From Prevotellaceae bacterium KH2P17 (GTDB taxonomy: Bacteria; Bacteroidota; Bacteroidia; Bacteroidales; Bacteroidaceae): a stretch of DNA of 64,000 nucleotides. The stretch is taken from contig FZRE01000009.1 of the NCBI GenBank assembly GCA_900199655.1, positions 78,699 to 142,698 of the forward strand. Reading direction: 5' to 3'. A model generated the notes under the pieces. It was not told the origin of the DNA. It did no database searches and was given only the letters and a program-made list of their open reading frames with translations. How positions within the stretch are numbered: position 1 is the stretch's first letter; every line of letters starts with the position of its first letter. Shown piece after piece: positions 18,040 through 27,031 of this stretch. The position numbers and the translations under genes are program-made.

Positions 18040-18122
18040 GTGCCGGAAACAGAGGCGGTATCGCATACTACAGTTGTGGTACAGCGGAGATGCCGGATAT
18101 AAATATTATCGGTATGGAGAAC

Positions 18123-18599
18123 ATGAAGCAACTTTGCGGATGGCTTGTCGTGGCGGTGCTGATGGCTACTGCGCCTGCATGCAGGGGCGGGAAAGCCGCA
18201 GAAACGGTTGGTGCCGTTGTGATAGACACAATGACTACGGCCGAAATAGACTCGCTTCCGGAGGAGGTAGAGGGCGCCGGCTGTGCTTATTACCGCACTC
18301 CGGTCATCACGAATGGGGTAATAAGTCAGACAGATATCATCTTCATTTCGGCTCACCCCTATGCTGCAATGAAGTTGGACGGCAAGAAACAGCTGCTTGA
18401 AATGGTGGACAGCATCAGCAACTTTGACCGACAAGTGTTTGCGAACCAAGCCTACAAGGTAACTGTTTCCGTGCAGCATACGAAGCACTGGCCCGGTGAT
18501 GAAGAAGCGGGTGGGGGACTCGAGGACGGCGAACTCAAGGTTGAGAAGCACGACGGGCGCCATGTCAGGTTGCGTTATTACGGTTATTGTGGCTGCTGA
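18123..18599 (+). CDS. Hypothetical lipoprotein, 158 aa
   Basis: Start at 18123 gives a compact signal MKQLCGWLVVAVLMATAPAC with lipid Cys20; ATG 18114 is an alternative three codons upstream. The mature part contains a Thr/Glu-rich spacer and a small domain with QTDIIFISAHPYAAMKLD and a C-terminal YYGYCGC. No family is recognised. It stands alone between the L20 operon and the ABC-F gene, with its own promoter. Confidence 0.65.
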   Translation: MKQLCGWLVVAVLMATAPACRGGKAAETVGAVVIDTMTTAEIDSLPEEVEGAGCAYYRTPVITNGVISQTDIIFISAHPYAAMKLDGKKQLLEMVDSISNFDRQVFANQAYKVTVSVQHTKHWPGDEEAGGGLEDGELKVEKHDGRHVRLRYYGYCGC

Positions 18600-18757
18600 G
18601 GCGGCAGCCGGCGGCACATGGCGTATGCCCACAGGCCGGCGAAGCCTGCCAGCGGTTAGGCTGCCTGTAAAAAACAAGCCTGCGGGCAGGCTCTGATGGG
18701 CTTACTGCTCATACTTGTTCAGAATGCGCGGGCAGCCTATAAAAACTGCCATTTATT

Positions 18758-18787
18758 TTGTTTTCCGGCACGATTTTTGTATTTTTG
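18758..18787 (+). promoter_or_regulatory. ABC-F gene promoter
   Basis: TTG 18758-18760, 19 bp, TATTTTTG 18780-18787. The start is expected about 18794, only 7 nt before ATG 18801 or 16 nt before ATG 18810, so the mRNA is nearly leaderless. Confidence 0.78.
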
Positions 18788-18800
18788 CATCTTGATAAAA

Positions 18801-20756
18801 ATGCAATCAATGATTTCAGTAGAAGGACTGACGGTAGAATTTGGCGTCAAGCCCCTGTTCCGCAACGTGGGTTTCGTCATCAACGACCGCGACCGCATCG
18901 CCCTGGTGGGTAAGAACGGGGCCGGCAAGTCTACCATGCTCAAGATACTCTGCGGCCTGCAGAAGCCTACGGACGGCGTTGTGGCCGTTCCTGCCGATAC
19001 CACCGTGGGCTATCTGCCGCAGGTGATGAAACTTTCGGACGATACAACGGTAAGGGAAGAAACCCGCAAGGCGTTCAGCCAAACTACCAAGCTGCAGGCC
19101 CTACTGGCACAGATGCAGCAGGAAATGGCCGAGCGCACCGATTACGAGAGCGACGACTATCGCCAGCTGATAGAGCGTTTTACACAGGAGCACGACCGCT
19201 TCATGATGCTGGGCGGCGAGAACTACGAGGCCGAAATGGAGCGAACGCTCGTCGGGCTCGGCTTCAGCAGGAGCGATTTCGACCGTCCCACACGCGAGTT
19301 CTCCGGTGGTTGGCGCATGCGTATAGAGCTTGCCAAGATACTGCTTCGCAAGCCCGACGTGCTCTTGTTGGACGAACCTACCAACCATCTCGACATCGAG
19401 AGCATCCAGTGGCTGGAGCAGTTTCTGCAGCAGAGCGCCAAGGCAGTGGTGCTGGTGAGCCACGACCGCGCCTTCATCAACAACGTAACGAACCGCACGT
19501 TGGAGATAACATGCGGCCATGTGGAGGATTACAAAGTCAGGTACGATGAGTATGTAACGCTGCGCAAGGAACGCCGGGAGCAGCAGTTGCGGGCCTACGA
19601 GAACCAGCAAAAGGAGATAGCAGACACCAAAGCCTTCATAGAGCGGTTCCGTTATCAGGCCACCAAGGCCGTGCAGGTGCAGCAGCGCATCCGTCAGTTG
19701 GAAAAAGTAGTGCCCATAGAGGTAGACGAGGTGGACAATGCTGCCATGCACCTGAAGTTCCCGCCCTGCCTGCGCAGCGGCGACTATCCCGTTATCTGCG
19801 ACGACGTACGCAAGGACTACGGCCGCCACACGGTGTTCGACCACGTAACGCTGACCATCAAACGGGGCGAGAAAGTGGCCTTTGTAGGCAAGAACGGAGA
19901 AGGAAAATCAACGCTCGTAAAGTGCATCATGGGCCAAATTCCTTTCACCGGGACGCTTAAAGTGGGCCATAACGTGCAGATAGGCTACTTTGCGCAGAAC
20001 CAGGCACAGCTGCTCGACGAAAGCATCTCTATCTACGAAACCATCGACCGGGTTGCAACGGGCGACATGAGGCTCAAGATAAACGACCTTCTGGGTGCCT
20101 TCATGTTCGGCGGCGAGACGTCGGACAAGAAGGTGAAGGTGCTCTCCGGAGGCGAACGCAGCCGCCTGGCAATGATCAGGTTGCTGCTGGAGCCCGTCAA
20201 CCTGCTCATCCTCGACGAGCCTACCAACCATCTCGACATGCCTTCCAAGGACGTGCTGAAGGAGGCCATCCGTGCCTTCGACGGCACTGCCATCATCGTG
20301 AGCCACGACCGCGAGTTCCTGGACGGCCTCGTGACCAAGGTCTACGAGTTCGCCGACGGCAAGGTCAAAGAACACTTAGGCGGCATTTACGACTATCTGC
20401 AGGCCCACAACGCCGAGACCATTCACGAGGCCTTGGACGCTGCAACGGCTTCGGCAGAGCCCAAACAGGCCATTGCCGAACCGGAAACACCGGCCTCGGC
20501 AAGCAGGCAGAGCTATCAGGAACACAAGGAACAGCAGAAGAAGATACGCGTTGCTCAGCGTGCCGTAGAGGCCTCGGAGAAGAATATTGCCCGCATGGAG
20601 AAGCGTATGAAGGAACTCGACGAGCTCTTCATGCAGCCCGAAAACGCGTCGGACGTCGAGCTGGTGACCGAATATACGTCGACCAAAGAGGCGCTCGACA
20701 AGGAGAACGAGCACTGGCTGGAGCTTTCCGAAGCCCTGGAAAACCTGCAGCAATAA
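18801..20756 (+). CDS. ABC-F family ATPase (ribosome-associated type)
   Basis: A soluble protein with two ABC ATPase domains and no membrane part, 651 residues from the 18801 start (ATG 18810 is also possible). Domain 1: GKNGAGKS (38-45), signature FSGGWRMRIELA, Walker B LLLDEPTNHLD. Domain 2: GKNGEGKS, LSGGERSRLA, LILDEPTNHLD. The inter-domain linker is charged and helical (KERREQQLRAYENQQKEIAD), as in the P-site tRNA interaction motif. A C-terminal coiled coil (about 590-650) resembles Uup/YheS-type proteins. The role is probably in translation or ribosome rescue; resistance function cannot be read from sequence. Confidence 0.92.
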   Translation: MQSMISVEGLTVEFGVKPLFRNVGFVINDRDRIALVGKNGAGKSTMLKILCGLQKPTDGVVAVPADTTVGYLPQVMKLSDDTTVREETRKAFSQTTKLQALLAQMQQEMAERTDYESDDYRQLIERFTQEHDRFMMLGGENYEAEMERTLVGLGFSRSDFDRPTREFSGGWRMRIELAKILLRKPDVLLLDEPTNHLDIESIQWLEQFLQQSAKAVVLVSHDRAFINNVTNRTLEITCGHVEDYKVRYDEYVTLRKERREQQLRAYENQQKEIADTKAFIERFRYQATKAVQVQQRIRQLEKVVPIEVDEVDNAAMHLKFPPCLRSGDYPVICDDVRKDYGRHTVFDHVTLTIKRGEKVAFVGKNGEGKSTLVKCIMGQIPFTGTLKVGHNVQIGYFAQNQAQLLDESISIYETIDRVATGDMRLKINDLLGAFMFGGETSDKKVKVLSGGERSRLAMIRLLLEPVNLLILDEPTNHLDMPSKDVLKEAIRAFDGTAIIVSHDREFLDGLVTKVYEFADGKVKEHLGGIYDYLQAHNAETIHEALDAATASAEPKQAIAEPETPASASRQSYQEHKEQQKKIRVAQRAVEASEKNIARMEKRMKELDELFMQPENASDVELVTEYTSTKEALDKENEHWLELSEALENLQQ

Positions 20757-20799
20757 GCATCACACAAAGCGAAACATTATTAACATAAAGCCAAGAAAC

Positions 20800-22833
20800 A
20801 TGAACATGAAACAAATTTTACCGATTGTCATGATGGTGGCAGCGCCTACAATGGGCGTGGCTCAGCAGAAATCGGGGCTCGTCATGTCGAATCTCGACAA
20901 GACGGCCAAGCCTGCCGACGACTTTTACCAGTTCGCTACAGGCGGCTGGCAGAAAGCTCACCCGCTGCCGGCAGCCTACAGTCGCTACGGCAGTTTCGAC
21001 AAGCTGCAGGAAGACAACAACGTACGCATCAACTCGATTCTGGGCGATCTGCTGAAGAAGAAATACAAGCAGGGAACCACCGAGCAAAAACTCTCCGACT
21101 TCTACAAGCTGGCCATGGACTCCGTTCGCCGCAACAAAGAAGGCGTTAGCCCTGTAAAACCGTTGCTGAACGAGATGGAACAGGCCGCTACCAAGGCCGA
21201 CCTGCGCCGCATTCAGCTTAAGTACGCCGCCTTCGGCTATGGAGTACCCATGGGCATAGGCTTCGGCGCCGACGAGAAAAACGCCAAGATGAACATCCTG
21301 AACATCTATCAGGGCGGCTTGACATTGGGCGAGAAGGAGTATTACCTTGACAACGACGAGGCTACAACGGCCATTCGCGAGGCCTACAAGGAGCACATCG
21401 CCCGCATGTTCCACCTCTTCGGATTCTCCGATGCGGCAGCATCAGCCAAGCGCGATGCCGTTATCCGCTTCGAGACCTCGGTCGCTCTCATTTCCAAAAG
21501 CAATACAGAGCTGCGCGACCCGCAGGCCAATTACAACAAGATGAGCCTCAAGCAGTTCGAGGCCAACTATCCTAACATACCGCTGGAGTCACTGCTCAAC
21601 GCCGAGGGTGTGAAGAGTTCGTACTTCCAGGAGATGGTAGTAGGCCAGCCGCAGTTCGTGGCCGGCATCGACAAACTTACCTCCGTGCTCACCACCGACG
21701 ACCTGAAGGCCATCATGGAGTGGGACGCCATCATGATGGCTGCAGGCTATCTGAGCGACGACGTGATAGCAGCAAACTTCGACTTCTTCGGCAAGACCAT
21801 GCGCGGACGCCAGCAGGACTTCCCCCGCTGGAAGCGTGCAGTAAACCAGGTTGAGGCTGCCATGGGCGAGCCTCTGGGCAAGATGTACTGCGAGCGCTAT
21901 TTCCCGGCCTCGTCGAAGAAGCGCATGGAGCAGCTCATCCGCAACCTGCAGGTTAGCCTCGGACAGCGTATAGATGCGCAGACCTGGATGAGCGACACCA
22001 CCAAGGCTGCCGCCCATGCCAAGTTAGACGCCTTTTACGTGAAGGTGGGCTATCCCAACAAGTGGAAAGACTGGAGCGGGCTGACCATCGACCCGGCCAA
22101 GTCGTACTACGAAAACGCCATGGCCGTGGCCCTCTTCAAGGACAAGCGCAGCATTGAGGAGAAAGCCGGAAAGCCCGTGGATCGCGACGAATGGCACATG
22201 ACTCCGCAGACTGTGAACGCCTACTACAATCCAACGACCAACGAGATTTGCTTCCCCGCCGGCATCCTTCAGTACCCCTTCTTCGACCCGAAGGCTGATG
22301 ACGCCTTCAACTATGGCGCCATCGGCGTGGTGATAGGTCACGAGATGACCCACGGCTTCGACGACCAGGGCAGCCAGTACGACAAGGACGGCAACATGAA
22401 GAACTGGTGGACGGCATCTGATGAGGCCAACTTCAAGAAGCGCGGCGATATGTATGCCGACTTCTTCTCGTCCATCGAGGTGCTGCCCGGCCTGCACGGA
22501 AACGGCCGCTTCACGCTTGGAGAGAACCTGGCCGACCACGGTGGGCTCCAGGTATCGTTCAACGCATTCAAGAATGCCACTGCCAAGAGCCCGCTGAAGG
22601 CCAAGGACGGCTTCACGCCCGAGCAGCGTTTCTTCATTGCCTACGCCGGTGTATGGGGCCAGAACATTACCGAGAAGGAGATACGCAACCGCGTAAAGGC
22701 CGACCCGCATGCACAGGGAGAGTGGCGTGTAAACGGTGCCCTGCCGCACATCGACGCCTGGTACGAAGCCTTCGACGTGAAGTCAACCGACAAGATGTAC
22801 CTGCCCAAGGAGAAGCGTTTGGAACTTTGGTAA
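20800..22833 (+). CDS. Exported M13-family metallopeptidase (PepO/neprilysin-like)
   Basis: A 677-residue zinc endopeptidase with an N-terminal signal (MNMKQILPIVMMVAAPTMGVA). The zinc site HEMTH is at 514-518 and the third ligand Glu575 is in GENLADHGGL; both are M13 hallmarks. The NAYYNPTTNEICFPAGIL segment is also typical. Length is normal for bacterial M13 enzymes. It follows the ABC-F gene by 43 bp and ends at a strong terminator. Confidence 0.95.
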   Translation: MNMKQILPIVMMVAAPTMGVAQQKSGLVMSNLDKTAKPADDFYQFATGGWQKAHPLPAAYSRYGSFDKLQEDNNVRINSILGDLLKKKYKQGTTEQKLSDFYKLAMDSVRRNKEGVSPVKPLLNEMEQAATKADLRRIQLKYAAFGYGVPMGIGFGADEKNAKMNILNIYQGGLTLGEKEYYLDNDEATTAIREAYKEHIARMFHLFGFSDAAASAKRDAVIRFETSVALISKSNTELRDPQANYNKMSLKQFEANYPNIPLESLLNAEGVKSSYFQEMVVGQPQFVAGIDKLTSVLTTDDLKAIMEWDAIMMAAGYLSDDVIAANFDFFGKTMRGRQQDFPRWKRAVNQVEAAMGEPLGKMYCERYFPASSKKRMEQLIRNLQVSLGQRIDAQTWMSDTTKAAAHAKLDAFYVKVGYPNKWKDWSGLTIDPAKSYYENAMAVALFKDKRSIEEKAGKPVDRDEWHMTPQTVNAYYNPTTNEICFPAGILQYPFFDPKADDAFNYGAIGVVIGHEMTHGFDDQGSQYDKDGNMKNWWTASDEANFKKRGDMYADFFSSIEVLPGLHGNGRFTLGENLADHGGLQVSFNAFKNATAKSPLKAKDGFTPEQRFFIAYAGVWGQNITEKEIRNRVKADPHAQGEWRVNGALPHIDAWYEAFDVKSTDKMYLPKEKRLELW

Positions 22834-22857
22834 GTCTAAACCTTACAAATAACCCTA

Positions 22858-22895
22858 AAGGATGCCCGGCCAATGGCGGCAGGCATCCTTTTTTT
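22858..22895 (+). terminator. Intrinsic terminator after M13 peptidase
   Basis: AAGGATGCC ... GGCATCC stem (22859-22889) followed by seven T residues. Confidence 0.88.
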
Positions 22896-23045
22896 ATTGT
22901 CCTTCTTGCTGTTTTCTTGCTCATGGCAGCAGATAACTGGTTAAAGGAAAAGCCCACCACAGCCCTCCCGAAAGGAGGGAGCATTGCCGTAAACAAAGAG
23001 TGAATGGAAATATAGTTGCTACTTAAGGGAGAACGACAAACCGTT

Positions 23046-23081
23046 TCCTCCCCTTGGAAAGGGGAGGTTAGGAGGGGATGA
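23046..23081. repeat. Solo end of the TCATCCCCTCC element
   Basis: CCTCCCCTTGGAAAGGGGAGG followed by TTAGGAGGGGATGA matches one end of the elements at 12871-13013 and 23203-23433. No matching second end is visible nearby. The sequence 22896-23045 holds nothing else I can identify. Confidence 0.6.
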
Positions 23082-23202
23082 CACATAAGCAGCACTCGTT
23101 GAAAAACACTTTCTTTCTCTCGTTTTCGATTGATTTTCTGTTATGAAACGGATGTTTTGAACTTGGGATATATGCTTTGGTTAGTCGGTATCTTGCTGAA
23201 AA

Positions 23203-23433
23203 TCATCCCCTCCTCCGCCTCCCCTTTCCAAGGGGAGGATACCAGTTAGACTTGCTTCGCTTCTTTTTCCTCTTCCTGCTTTCTGCTATCAACTGCATGA
23301 TAAACCTGCTTTGTTCCAAGGGGAGGATACCAGTTGGCTCCTTAACCAATACTTAGCTCCCTCTTTGTTCCCATTACAAGCTGTAGGGCAAACCAGTTCC
23401 TCCCCTTAGAAAGGGGAGGTTAGGAGGGGATGA
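23203..23433. repeat. MITE-like element with TCATCCCCTCC ends, copy 2 (inverted)
   Basis: Reverse-complement relative of 12871-13013, with the same ends. It is longer because the segment TTCCAAGGGGAGGATACCAG occurs twice, 88 bp apart (23226 and 23314). The inner part, with TACTTAGCTCCC and CCATTACAAGCTGTAGGGC, aligns base for base with copy 1 in reverse orientation. Confidence 0.7.
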
Positions 23434-23556
23434 TAATTCGGGGGAATGGGGTAATAAACTTGTTATCCGGCAAATAAAAACAGCAAGCGGATATAAAAAA
23501 CCGCGTTAAGGAAGGCGTAAAAAACCTGCTCCGGCGGTGTTGAAGATAAGGGAAAG

Positions 23557-23653
23557 GAACTTTCGACAAGTGTCGCATGATTGTGCGACACTTGTCAAAT
23601 GATCGTGCGACACTTGTCAAAAGTTCACGAACCATAGCTTCAGCACCCGGAGG
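23557..23653. repeat. 22-bp-period array (ACACTTGTCG type), 4 units
   Basis: Units at 23566, 23588, 23610 and 23632 (the last is CCATAGCTTC type). The 70-bp core is 23557-23626. The flank GCTCCGGCGGTGTTGAAGATAA immediately left is the reverse complement of the flank right of the 12665 array. Confidence 0.8.
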
Positions 23654-23682
23654 GCATACATTGGATAACCGGATAAGATGCA

Positions 23683-23719
23683 GAAAGGCGTGCAGCCGTC
23701 AACAGGTTGCACGCCTTTC
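23683..23719 (-). terminator. Hairpin at the 3' end of the DUF389 gene
   Basis: GAAAGGCGTGCAGCC pairs with GGTTGCACGCCTTTC. The T tract on the minus strand is weak, so this may terminate or only stabilise the 3' end. Confidence 0.5.
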
Positions 23720-23745
23720 ACGCAGTGGTTTACCCGGAAAAGAGG

Positions 23746-25095
23746 CTATTGGGTGATGATGAGCCGCAGGCTGTCGGCCTTGGCCCGTGTCTTGAGCCAC
23801 TGCTGCAGCTTCTGTCTGTCGGTGTTGCTGAAGCGGCCCCTGTTGCCCACAACGGCCATCACGTAGCGACGCACGGCAGCGGAGTCAACGTTGGATTCGG
23901 CAACGCGGGTCAGTGTAACGGTGCTGATGGTGGGATAGAGAGCCCTGAGCTCGTTCCTGATGTCCTTGCCCATCGTTTCGTAGCGCGTGTATTGCGCGAG
24001 CTGGCTTTCCAGGTCGTGTATCTGTGTTGACTGCTCCACCAGCTTCTGGTTGGTGGCTTCGCCGGACAGGGTGGCGTTGTTCAGCGTCTGGCTGCGCAGC
24101 AGCAAGCTGTCCGACTGGTAGCCCTGGATAACGTTCAGCTTGTAACCGGCCATCTTGTAGCCGTCCATCTGCTTCCTGATGCTGTCTATGGTGCTCTTTG
24201 TTATCAGCCTGCCAACGGCCACTACGTTAAGAGTTTTGCTCTTCTCATCCAGGTTCTGCGATATGATTTGGGTGCCCTTGAACACGAGCTCGTTCTTTAC
24301 GAACCTGCGGGCATTGTTGTCCACCACGCTTTGCCTGATGATGTTGATGGTCATGTAGGTAGCCGGCAGCATGGTGAGGATGACGATGGCCACGATGTAA
24401 CGCCGCACCTTGGAAAGGCGCTGGGGGTCTTCAAAGGTCTTGTGCTCGAACTTCAGCATCCTTACCCCCACGAAGGTGGCCAGACAGATGAATACGGTAT
24501 TGATGAAATACAGATACAAAGCGCCGAAGAAATAGGAGGGGCTGCCCACGGCCAAGCCGTAACCAGCGGTACAGAGCGGCGGCATGAGGGCCGTGGCAAT
24601 GGCCACTCCGGGTATTACATTGCCCTTTCCTTTGGTTGAAAGGGCAAGAATGCCGGCCGCGCCACCGCACAGCGCGATGAGCACATCGTACAACGTGGGC
24701 GACGTACGGGCAAGAAGTTCCGACTGAGCCTCGTTGAGTGGCGTGATGGCAAAGTAGAGCGTGGCCGTTAAAGCACTGATGCCGGTGGCCACGAGGTAGT
24801 TCTTGACCGACCGTTTGAGCAGCTCCAAATCGTTGATGCCTATGGCCAGGCCCATGCCGATGATAGGTCCCATGAGCGGGGAGATGAGCATGGCGCCGAT
24901 GATAACTGCCGTGGAGTTGACGTTCAGGCCAAGAGAAGCAATGAAGATGGCAAAGATGAGCACCCACAGATTAGCTCCGTGGAAGGCTACGCCGCTGCTT
25001 ATCTGGCTGATGGTTTCCTCTTCGTTCTCCTTGTCGGGTATGGCATTGAAGTATCCCTTCACTACTTGCCACAGGGTGGTAGTATGCTCTGTCAT
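23746..25095 (-). CDS. DUF389-family membrane protein
   Basis: A 449-residue protein. About six to seven hydrophobic helices occupy the first 250 residues, including the family-typical AVIIGAMLISPLMGPIIGMG and VIPGVAIATALMPPLCTAGYGLA. The C-terminal 200 residues form a soluble domain with a helical segment (SQTLNNATLSGEATNQKLVEQ). DUF389 proteins have no established substrate that I know of. It is transcribed alone and divergently from nhaA, with a possible TAAATTTG box at 25119-25112. Confidence 0.88.
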   Translation of the reverse strand: MTEHTTTLWQVVKGYFNAIPDKENEEETISQISSGVAFHGANLWVLIFAIFIASLGLNVNSTAVIIGAMLISPLMGPIIGMGLAIGINDLELLKRSVKNYLVATGISALTATLYFAITPLNEAQSELLARTSPTLYDVLIALCGGAAGILALSTKGKGNVIPGVAIATALMPPLCTAGYGLAVGSPSYFFGALYLYFINTVFICLATFVGVRMLKFEHKTFEDPQRLSKVRRYIVAIVILTMLPATYMTINIIRQSVVDNNARRFVKNELVFKGTQIISQNLDEKSKTLNVVAVGRLITKSTIDSIRKQMDGYKMAGYKLNVIQGYQSDSLLLRSQTLNNATLSGEATNQKLVEQSTQIHDLESQLAQYTRYETMGKDIRNELRALYPTISTVTLTRVAESNVDSAAVRRYVMAVVGNRGRFSNTDRQKLQQWLKTRAKADSLRLIITQ

Positions 25096-25184
25096 GTCAA
25101 TGTTTTTGTTGCAAATTTAATGTTTTTGGCTGATAAATGGGCAGGATGAGGCTAAAAATGTGCCGTAAGGGCTGCAGTTGCGAT

Positions 25185-25215
25185 TTGGGAGTTCCACTTT
25201 TTTTGTGTATCTTTG
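25185..25215 (+). promoter_or_regulatory. nhaA promoter with long leader
   Basis: TTG 25185-25187, 20 bp, TATCTTTG 25208-25215. The leader to ATG 25357 would be about 135 nt with no clear hairpin or start codon context; it is the only content of the 261-bp gap besides the divergent DUF389 promoter. Confidence 0.75.
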
Positions 25216-25356
25216 TACAAAGAACGAAAGTTAAAACATTGTTTTTGCTCCTACAGTTGATGCTTTGACTTTGAATGATGCTTTCTTTTGTATGACCATG
25301 AAGCAGCTGCGGCGCTTATGCTTGATGGAGTTGTTTCTGATAAAAGATAAAAAGAC

Positions 25357-26682
25357 ATGATGAAGAATTACCAACGCAAGATAGAATACAGGCTGATAGT
25401 GCCCGCTTATCAGTTCATGCAGCGTGAGAAGTCGAGCGGAGTAGTGCTCGCCCTGTCGGTGGTCGTGGCCCTGCTGCTGGCCAATTCGCCGCTCAGAGAG
25501 CAGTATGCCGCCATCTTCGAGCAGCACTTCGGGTTCGTTTACAACGGCCGGCCGTTCCTGAACTTCAGTCTGGAGCATTGGATAAACGACGGTTTGATGT
25601 CGATGTTCTTCTTCGTCGTGGGGCTTGAACTGAAGAGTGAGTTCATCGGAGGCGAGCTTCGGGACATCCGGCAGGTTATCTTGCCCGTGGGTGCTGCTGT
25701 GTTCGGCATGCTGTTTCCGGCAGCTATCTACCTCTTGCTCAATGCCGGCACGCCCGTTGCGCAGGGCTGGGGAATTCCCATGGCCACTGATATAGCCTTT
25801 GCCCTGGCCGTGCTCTACATGCTGGGCGACCGCGTACCGGTGTCGGTCAAGGTGTTTCTTACCACGCTGGCCATCGTCGACGACCTGGGTTCTGTGCTGG
25901 TAATAGCCCTCTTCTACACCTCCCACATCTCGCTGATGAGCGTTGCAGCGGGCATAGGTTTCCTGGGTTTGATGTTCGCAGGCAACAAGTTAGGCATCAA
26001 GAGCGTGTGGTTTTATGGCGTGCTCGGTATCGGCGGCGTGTGGGTAGCGTTCCTCATGTCGGGCGTTCATGCCACCATAGCTGCCGTACTGTCGGCTATG
26101 GTGATACCGGCCGACTCAAAGATAGCCGAACCTGCATTCATTGCACGCATCAGGAAGGAGCTGAAGCGCTTTGAAGAAGCCGAATCCAACGACGTGCGGA
26201 CGTTGGAACCGGAACAGGTGGAGATAATCTCGAAGGTGAAGGAGAACACCCTGATGGCCATTCCGCCCCTGCAGCGGCTGGAGCACAGCATGCACCCGCT
26301 GGTGTCGTTCGTCATCATGCCCGTGTTTGCCTTGGCCAATGCAGGCGTCTCGTTCGTGGATATGGACCCGTCGGTACTCTTCGACAACCACGTTGCCCTG
26401 GGCGTACTGTGCGGGCTGCTGATAGGAAAGCCCGTTGGCATCGTTACCTCCGTGTGGCTGCTTACGCGCCTGCGGCTGGGACGGCGCAGCATGTCGTGGC
26501 GCCGGCTGACGGGACTCGGCTTCCTTGCCTCCATCGGTTTCACCATGTCCATGTTCGTTACCATGCTGGCATTCGATGATGTCACGAACCACGAACAGGC
26601 CAAGGTGGGCATCTTTGCAGCCTCCATACTGGGCGGAATCATTGGCTACGCGCTGTTGAAAGAAAGCCGCAGCCATTCGTGA
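25357..26682 (+). CDS. nhaA: Na+/H+ antiporter NhaA
   Basis: Inner-membrane antiporter exporting Na+ or Li+ in exchange for protons. At 441 residues it is within the normal range for Bacteroidetes. The essential Asp pair is present at 175-176 (AIVDDLGSVLVIALFYT), as are PMATDIAFALAVLYMLGDRVP and PVFALANAGV. The N-terminal YRLIVPAYQFMQREKSSGVVL is typical. A single-gene transcript is likely. Confidence 0.96.
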   Translation: MMKNYQRKIEYRLIVPAYQFMQREKSSGVVLALSVVVALLLANSPLREQYAAIFEQHFGFVYNGRPFLNFSLEHWINDGLMSMFFFVVGLELKSEFIGGELRDIRQVILPVGAAVFGMLFPAAIYLLLNAGTPVAQGWGIPMATDIAFALAVLYMLGDRVPVSVKVFLTTLAIVDDLGSVLVIALFYTSHISLMSVAAGIGFLGLMFAGNKLGIKSVWFYGVLGIGGVWVAFLMSGVHATIAAVLSAMVIPADSKIAEPAFIARIRKELKRFEEAESNDVRTLEPEQVEIISKVKENTLMAIPPLQRLEHSMHPLVSFVIMPVFALANAGVSFVDMDPSVLFDNHVALGVLCGLLIGKPVGIVTSVWLLTRLRLGRRSMSWRRLTGLGFLASIGFTMSMFVTMLAFDDVTNHEQAKVGIFAASILGGIIGYALLKESRSHS

Positions 26683-26747
26683 GCAATCATTTAATAACCA
26701 TCTGTTTAGCAAGCACTTATCCGTATCATGCTTTCCCGTCTTCACGG

Positions 26748-26835
26748 AGCTATGCTTCAACGTCCTTGAATGGCACCTTCAAGGACGTTGAAGCTATTGT
26801 TCGGGCGCCTTGAAGCATAGCTCCGTCGCGGCGGG
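26748..26835. repeat. 22-bp-period palindromic array (AGCTAT type), 4 units
   Basis: Units begin at 26748, 26770, 26792 and 26814. Units 1 and 2 carry complementary segments (CAACGTCCTTGA with TCAAGGACGTTG), as do units 1 and 4 (GAGCTATGCTTCAA with TTGAAGCATAGCTC). The whole array can therefore fold as a long imperfect hairpin. The rest of 26683-27031 contains only the metA promoter box. Confidence 0.75.
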
Positions 26836-26980
26836 TGCACGCAGGCAGGGTTGCAGGGCCACGCACATGGACCGCATGCAGCTTAGCTTGCAGGGTGCAG
26901 GAAGCTCCTGCCCGGAGGCAAAGGAGAGGATTTCTTGTGTTTTTCATGTTGCTTTTTTCGTTCGTAGTATTTATTTTCGT

Positions 26981-26988
26981 TATCTTTG
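26981..26988 (+). promoter_or_regulatory. metA promoter -7 box
   Basis: TATCTTTG at 26981-26988; no good TTG at the -33 distance. The start is expected near 26995, about 37 nt before the TTG start codon of metA. Absence of a -33 box may indicate an activator or a weak promoter. Confidence 0.6.
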
Positions 26989-27031
26989 CATGACTGTAAA
27001 CAGATGGTTCAACATTTAAATTCAAATAGCT

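Noticed and set aside
18600..18757. Short frame after the 158-residue lipoprotein
   Set aside because: Translation is low complexity and no start context; it only bridges to the ABC-F promoter.
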